Positions 59,280 through 63,127 of a stretch of DNA of 63,127 nt are shown one piece after another. The DNA comes from Treponema sp. (lineage in GTDB: Bacteria; Spirochaetota; Spirochaetia; Treponematales; Breznakiellaceae), in contig JAISQJ010000064.1 in assembly GCA_031274285.1 (NCBI GenBank), positions 1-63,127 on the forward strand, in the 5' to 3' direction. A model generated the notes under the pieces. That model was given only the letters and a program-made list of their open reading frames with translations, had not been told where the DNA came from and ran no database searches. Positions within the stretch are counted from its first letter, which is position 1; every line of letters starts with the position of its first letter. The translations under genes were made by a program, and so were the position numbers.

Positions 59280-59675
59280 ATGATTTCACAATGCTGCCTG
59301 CGGGTCCGCACCTATGAATGTGATAGTTACGGTCACGTGAATAACGCCAATTACCTGAACTACCTGGAATACGGCCGCTATGAATTCCTTAAGGACATCG
59401 GTTTTGATTACCCCGCGGCCGTAAAGGCCGGTTACGGGGTTTACGTGGCCCGTGTCGAGATAGACTATAGGCGGGCCGCCCTGCCGGACGATGAGCTGCT
59501 CATCAAATCCTGGCCGGTCAAGAAGGGGGCGGTGAGCGGGATCATCGGCCAGGAGATTTGGCGGGGGGAGGAGCTCCTGGTAGAGGCCAAGGTGACCTGG
59601 GCCTTTGTAGATTTCCGGGGCCAGCCCACCAAGATTCCTCCCAACTTTGATCGTCCGGGGCTAAAGCCGGAGTAG
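59280..59675 (+). CDS. Acyl-CoA thioesterase (4HBT/YbgC-like)
   Basis: A 131-residue single hotdog-fold protein. The motif YECDSYGHVNNANYLNYLEYG near residue 12-32 (shown as DSYGHVNNANYL) carries the catalytic Asp, and VEIDYRRAALPDDEL is a family hallmark. It cleaves acyl- or aryl-CoA thioesters in the cytoplasm; a link to the aryl-CoA module is possible but they are far apart. No ribosome site is visible; the start is set by the hotdog-fold beginning. Confidence 0.85.
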   Translation: MISQCCLRVRTYECDSYGHVNNANYLNYLEYGRYEFLKDIGFDYPAAVKAGYGVYVARVEIDYRRAALPDDELLIKSWPVKKGAVSGIIGQEIWRGEELLVEAKVTWAFVDFRGQPTKIPPNFDRPGLKPE

Positions 59676-59710
59676 ATTTTTCCAGAGCCGGTCCCGAATT
59701 CCGGTCAATG

Positions 59711-59857
59711 CTAGCAGCCTGTTGCACTTGTGGATTTTTTGCATAAATATGCAAAAAATCCCGATCAATGGGCATGCTTTCGGCGTTTGTAAGGTATAAA
59801 TATTCACTATCGTGAATATTTATACCATTTTAAGCGCGAAGCGCAACAAACTCCTAG
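59711..59857. repeat. 147-bp CTAG-ended palindromic element
   Basis: Imperfect terminal inverted repeats CTAGCAGCCTGTTGC (59711-59725) and GCAACAAACTCCTAG (59843-59857) match at 12 of 15 positions. Inside lie two long perfect palindromes: 59732-59761 (14-bp arms, AA centre) and 59793-59826 (15-bp arms, TATC loop). The interior is AT-rich compared with the surroundings and has no coding frame. The right end supplies the TAG stop of the ddl gene. A collapsed copy with identical 16-base ends lies at 30252-30285. Confidence 0.88.
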
Positions 59858-60969
59858 GACCGGGAAGTGATGAGGCCCTGTTCCTCCCGGAAGCGGCTGA
59901 AGGCCAGTTCGATAAGGCGGGAGATGAGTTCCGTATAAGAGATGCCATCGGCTTCCCAGAGTTTTGGGTACATGCTTATCCGGGTAAAGCCCGGCATGGT
60001 GTTTATCTCGTTTATCAGCAGGGGCTCCGCGCCTTCCCGCAGGAAAAAATCAACCCGGGCCAGGCCCTCGCAGCAAAGGGTCTTGAAGGTTTTTACGGCT
60101 AGTTTCTGGACTTGCGCCCTGATAGGTTCCGGCAATTCCGCGGGGATGACGAGGGCGGCGCCGTGTTCGTCCAGGTATTTGGCGTCGTAGGAGTAGAATT
60201 CGCGGCGGGGGATTACCTCGCCGGGGATCGAGGCGATTGGTTCCCCGTTGCCTAAGACCGCACATTCCAATTCTCGGCCTTTGATAAATTCCTCGATGAT
60301 GATTTTACGGTCATACCGAAAGGCCTCTTTGAGGGCGGGAAGGTATTCTCCCTGGTCATGGACCTTGGCGATGCCCACGGAGGAGCCCATGTTGGCGGGT
60401 TTGACAAAGAGGGGGGAACCCAGCAGTTCTACCGCTTCCCGGTAGGAGGGGGGCTCCTGGCGGGAACCAACGCAGAGAAATTTGCCGACGGGGAGGCCGG
60501 AGTCCCGCAGGAGCCGCTTCATCACGTCCTTGTCCATGCCCGCTGCGGAGCCGAGGACCCCGGACCCCACAAAGGGGATGTCCGCCAGTTTGAGGAGGCC
60601 CTGGACGGTACCGTCCTCCCCGAAGGGGCCGTGGAGGATGGGGAACACCACATCCAGCACCGGAACCTCCGCTCCGGCGGGAAGAGGGCCCCCGGTTTGG
60701 GAGGAGGAGAGGATGCCCCCGCTTTTGGGGACCAGGGCTACGGGATTACCCCCCCCGTTAAGCCGGATATCCCGCAGGTTGCCGGCGTCCAGGAGGAATT
60801 GGGAATCCTCCTGGAGGAGCCAGCGGCCCGATTTGTCGATGCCGATGAGGACGGGACGGTACTTTTCCCGGTCTATGGCCTCATAGACATTTCTTGCCGA
60901 CTCAAGGGAGACCTCGTGTTCCGCGGACTTGCCGCCAAAGAGAATCCCTACGTTGATTTTTTTGTCCAC
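59854..60969 (-). CDS. ddl: D-alanine--D-alanine ligase
   Basis: A 371-residue ATP-grasp ligase joining two D-Ala for peptidoglycan. Motifs include ILFGGKSAEHEVSLESA, LDVVFPILHGPFGEDG, FVKPANMGSSVGIAKV, IIEEFIKGRELECAVLG and LLINEINTMPGFT. The GTG at 60969 is preferred since AAGGA lies upstream and the TATACT box (61010-61005) would put transcription downstream of the farther ATG at 61014. Its TAG stop lies in the right end of the CTAG element. Confidence 0.95.
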   Translation of the reverse strand: MDKKINVGILFGGKSAEHEVSLESARNVYEAIDREKYRPVLIGIDKSGRWLLQEDSQFLLDAGNLRDIRLNGGGNPVALVPKSGGILSSSQTGGPLPAGAEVPVLDVVFPILHGPFGEDGTVQGLLKLADIPFVGSGVLGSAAGMDKDVMKRLLRDSGLPVGKFLCVGSRQEPPSYREAVELLGSPLFVKPANMGSSVGIAKVHDQGEYLPALKEAFRYDRKIIIEEFIKGRELECAVLGNGEPIASIPGEVIPRREFYSYDAKYLDEHGAALVIPAELPEPIRAQVQKLAVKTFKTLCCEGLARVDFFLREGAEPLLINEINTMPGFTRISMYPKLWEADGISYTELISRLIELAFSRFREEQGLITSRS

Positions 60970-61004
60970 CGGTAAACCGTCCTTGGGTCTGGGTTTCGTT
61001 GCGG

Positions 61005-61010
61005 AGTATA
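61005..61010 (-). promoter_or_regulatory. -10 box (TATACT) for ddl
   Basis: TATACT on the minus strand lies 36-41 bases ahead of the GTG start, giving a leader of about 29 nt. It overlaps the position of an ATG at 61012-61014, which it therefore excludes as the start. Confidence 0.5.
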
Positions 61011-61043
61011 GCATGGGGGGACGCCTCCGTGACAGTATGACTC

Positions 61044-61880
61044 ATGATTCCCCTGATTAAACTAAGCCGCCTGCCCCGCCATCAAAGGCTGCGGAAGGCG
61101 GAAAAGATCCTCGCCGGGACGGAGCTTGAGATTCTGCGGGCGCCGGGCGCCGGGCCCTTGACCGCGGACCGGCTTGCCTACCTGGGGGAGCTTCTCGATC
61201 TTCTGGCCGGGGACGGGGAATTTCCACCCCCCCAGCGGCAGGCCCTGGGGGAGGCCGCCCGGAACTGGCCCGGAAGCCCGGAAGCGCGGCGCCGGATTGT
61301 CAATACGGCGCGCCACCTGCTGCTTGCGGCCATGGGCCGCAGCAGCGCGGATTGGGATTTTGTTGACGCGGCGGGCAGGCTGGATGGGGCGGGAAGACGG
61401 ATATTTCCGGGGATGGAGGTCTACCTGGAAGATATCCGCTCCCCCTTCAATGTGGGGGCCATGTTCCGGGTATGCGAATCCTTCGGGGTGGAAAGGCTGC
61501 GGCTTTCGCCCCTCTGCGCCGATCCCCGCCATCCGCGGGCTTTGCGTACCAGTATGGGCTGCGTGGACATCCTCCCCTGGGAGCGCCGGGACCTGAACGA
61601 TGCCCCGGCCGCCGGATCGGCTCCTGGCCCTGACATCGGCCCCTGCTTTGCCCTGGAAACCGGCGGCACGGACCTGGGGGATTTCGTTTTTCCCCGGACG
61701 GGGACCCTGATCGCCGGCTCCGAGGAACTGGGGGTAAGCCCCGAAAGCCTGGCCAGGGCGGACGCTTCCCTGGGCCGCCTGAGCATTAGAACCTATGGGG
61801 CCAAGGGCAGCCTTAACGTTTCCGTGGCCTTTGGGATTGCCGTACAGCGCTGGGCGGAGGCTTTGGCGGGAACCCCTTGA
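61044..61880 (+). CDS. SpoU/TrmH-type RNA methyltransferase
   Basis: A 278-residue SPOUT-family methyltransferase. The C-terminal domain has the three motifs: YLEDIRSPFNVGAMFRVCES (motif 1), GTLIAGSEELGVSPE (motif 2) and SLNVSVAFGIAV (motif 3), forming the trefoil knot that binds S-adenosylmethionine. The N-terminal 130 residues are a helical RNA-binding-like extension. It probably 2'-O-methylates a tRNA or rRNA ribose; the exact target cannot be named. Divergent from ddl. Confidence 0.88.
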   Translation: MIPLIKLSRLPRHQRLRKAEKILAGTELEILRAPGAGPLTADRLAYLGELLDLLAGDGEFPPPQRQALGEAARNWPGSPEARRRIVNTARHLLLAAMGRSSADWDFVDAAGRLDGAGRRIFPGMEVYLEDIRSPFNVGAMFRVCESFGVERLRLSPLCADPRHPRALRTSMGCVDILPWERRDLNDAPAAGSAPGPDIGPCFALETGGTDLGDFVFPRTGTLIAGSEELGVSPESLARADASLGRLSIRTYGAKGSLNVSVAFGIAVQRWAEALAGTP

Positions 61881-61889
61881 GCCCCCCTG

Positions 61890-62534
61890 TCAATAAACCC
61901 ACCATTTCATATCCGCAGGCAAATTTTCATACTCCGTAGTTAATGTTTCGGTTGTTCTATCTATGAGAAAAAAATTAAAACCGCTTTCCGCATGAATATC
62001 CACCGTATACGGCGTTGATCCTTCGATGTCATAAGTGGAGGTGCCTGTAATCGTAACTGCCTGGTCTACACAAAGATGCCCCATGCTATATTCTTCGGAA
62101 TAGTTAAAAAAATACAAATACCCGATGCTGGACTCTCCGTTAAATAGCTCAAGAGAGGCGTCTTTCCCCATCTTTACGCCGCTAGGCAAAGCAGTTGCAA
62201 ATCCGGGGGGTTCGGCAAATACTCCGGATACCGAATTTCCCTCTGAACAAGGAATTGCTTCCCAGTCGATGGTCGATACCGGCGTAAAATCAATGGTCAT
62301 TATACCGCCGGTCACGTTCCCAAGTGTTAAATACTGCCGTGTCTCCGTACCATTACCGTATCCAAGCTTTACCGTTGCACTGCCGGTATACGGTGCTTCA
62401 TCCGTGTAATTCCATACTTGAACACCGGTAGTTGGAACATCAAATTTTAGGTTTCCGTTTGTTCCGGTATTACAAGCCATAAAACTAAAAGCCAAGATAA
62501 CACCAAAACCTACGGCAAATGATTCGTTCTTCAT
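61890..62534 (-). CDS. Lipoprotein, unknown, AT-richer
   Basis: A 214-residue protein whose signal sequence ends AFSFMAC, a lipobox. The mature part is Thr/Ser/Gly/Tyr-rich with predicted beta strands (VQVWNYTDEAPYTGSATVKL). AAGGAG precedes the ATG. Codon use is visibly AT-richer than the upstream genes, which hints at acquisition or relaxed selection. The next gene on the same strand is another lipoprotein of similar style. Confidence 0.72.
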   Translation of the reverse strand: MKNESFAVGFGVILAFSFMACNTGTNGNLKFDVPTTGVQVWNYTDEAPYTGSATVKLGYGNGTETRQYLTLGNVTGGIMTIDFTPVSTIDWEAIPCSEGNSVSGVFAEPPGFATALPSGVKMGKDASLELFNGESSIGYLYFFNYSEEYSMGHLCVDQAVTITGTSTYDIEGSTPYTVDIHAESGFNFFLIDRTTETLTTEYENLPADMKWWVY

Positions 62535-62587
62535 TGTTGTCTCCTTGTATAAATTCCCAATAAATTTTAGCCGCCTGCTGGCGGCCT

Positions 62588-63034
62588 TTACTCCTTTGAA
62601 AAATACATTCCATTGGCAAGCAATTTACCATTCACAATGGTTGCCGTGAAGGTAGTATTGTTAGACAACATTGAATTTATTGTCTGAGAAGCTGCGTCAA
62701 GGGTTTTTGAAAAATCATCGTCCCAAATTCCCGATACCCAGCCATGTGTTACGGTAAATGTTGCCAGTGAAGATGTACTAGTTACCGTGCCTTTCATTAA
62801 GTTCATATAAGTATTTCCCTGTGCATTTGGGATTAATGATTCTGTAAAATCATTTTCAGAAATAATAAGTTTTGCCATTTTTGCAGGCATTTGAGTACCT
62901 TCGGTTACCGCATCGTTAAACCATGTTCCAACAAATGGATTGCCATTTCCGGCGCCATCGCCGCATCCGGTAAACAGCATGCCGCATGCCAGTACCATAC
63001 CAAACATTGCCGAAAGAACGCTTTTAGTTTTCAT
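62588..63034 (-). CDS. Small lipoprotein, unknown, AT-richer
   Basis: A 148-residue protein with lipobox LFTGC (Cys near residue 24). The mature part, NPFVGTWFNDAV then TFTATIVNGKLLANGMYFSKE, has the opening Gly-x-Trp of small lipocalin-like beta-barrel proteins. CTGGAGG lies upstream of the ATG. It is cotranscribed with the following lipoprotein; function unknown. Confidence 0.72.
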   Translation of the reverse strand: MKTKSVLSAMFGMVLACGMLFTGCGDGAGNGNPFVGTWFNDAVTEGTQMPAKMAKLIISENDFTESLIPNAQGNTYMNLMKGTVTSTSSLATFTVTHGWVSGIWDDDFSKTLDAASQTINSMLSNNTTFTATIVNGKLLANGMYFSKE

Positions 63035-63090
63035 AAAAACCTCCAGGGAAATTTATTTGAGCAGCGTTATCTGATAAGGGAGGAACGGCT

Positions 63091-63127
63091 ATGGATTTAC
63101 AAAAAAGGGTCAGAAATGGACGGGGGG
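63091..63127 (+). CDS. Start of a truncated gene at the window end
   Basis: ATG at 63091 follows AAGGGAGG (63076-63083) with 7 nt spacing, and the 12 codons read MDLQKRVRNGRG before the window ends. The strong ribosome site supports a real start. Nothing can be said about its product. It is divergent from the preceding lipoprotein gene. Confidence 0.5.
   Translation, partial: MDLQKRVRNGRG

Noticed and set aside
60970-61014. ATG start 45 bases upstream for ddl
   Set aside because: The TATACT -10 box lies just downstream of that ATG, so the codons before the GTG would not be transcribed; AAGGA suits the GTG.

Overview
The window looks like a chromosomal stretch of a fairly GC-rich spirochaete, most likely a Treponema-clade gut symbiont (inference). 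The support is a class I lysyl-tRNA synthetase, a DUF2259 secreted protein, a FadL/UPF0164-like outer-membrane protein, several short Cys-anchored lipoproteins, non-lipidated signal peptides ending in Ala-Arg-Gly or Gly-Arg-Gly, and a carbohydrate-centred gene set of the kind seen in termite and cockroach gut treponemes. No phage, insertion-sequence transposase, CRISPR array or rRNA was seen.

Layout. Positions 1-453 hold a probable HsdR remnant, three 55-bp tandem repeats and tRNA-Cys; the repeats carry copies of the tRNA 3' end. From 0.6 to 6.7 kb a nucleoside ABC importer (BMP binding protein, double ATPase, two permeases) is interrupted by an oppositely oriented AAA/DUF4143 ATPase with its own unusual promoter. 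From 6.8 to 10.3 kb are a DUF362 protein, a secreted 5'-nucleotidase and a Uma2 nuclease. From 10.3 to 20.1 kb are glycogen synthase, an ACT protein, two phenylacetate-CoA-ligase-like enzymes, a hybrid histidine kinase and indolepyruvate oxidoreductase (iorA, iorB), together an arylacetate/aryl-CoA module. From 20 to 30.3 kb are a second Uma2 protein, a sodium symporter, a lipid-type glycosyltransferase, a DExD helicase, a PIN/RHH toxin-antitoxin pair, a CBS transporter-like protein, a divergent HD-GYP protein and alaA.

From 30.3 to 43.4 kb is a glycan-utilisation region: an MlrC-like peptidase, two CUT1-type sugar ABC systems on opposite strands, a GH35/42-like beta-galactosidase, a CBM9-like protein and a GH2 beta-mannosidase. 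From 43.5 to 54.1 kb are an arginase-fold exported protein, a DUF4139-like exported protein, LysRS, a lipoprotein plus outer-membrane barrel pair, tRNA-Val, a polyprenol/diacylglycerol-kinase-like protein, several exported proteins of unknown role and thioredoxin. From 54.1 to 63.1 kb are a GH3 glucosidase overlapping a U32 peptidase gene, a NUDIX hydrolase, a thioesterase, D-Ala-D-Ala ligase, a SpoU methyltransferase, two AT-richer lipoproteins and the first codons of a truncated gene.

How it works together: extracellular nucleotides can be dephosphorylated by the secreted nucleotidase and the nucleosides imported by the BMP system; oligosaccharides (probably mannan- or galactoside-type) enter through the two sugar ABC systems and are cut by cytoplasmic glycosidases; aromatic 2-oxo acids can be oxidised by Ior to aryl-CoA and interconverted with the free acid by the PaaK-like ligases.

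Sequence-level themes worth attention are a CTAG-ended palindromic element present as a 147-bp and a collapsed 34-bp copy, each supplying the stop codon of a neighbouring gene; a strong preference for TATACT as the -10 box; several leaderless-looking promoters on accessory genes; and a tRNA-Cys 3'-end repeat array. I did not find a complete system that I can defend as undescribed; the CTAG element is the best candidate for novelty.
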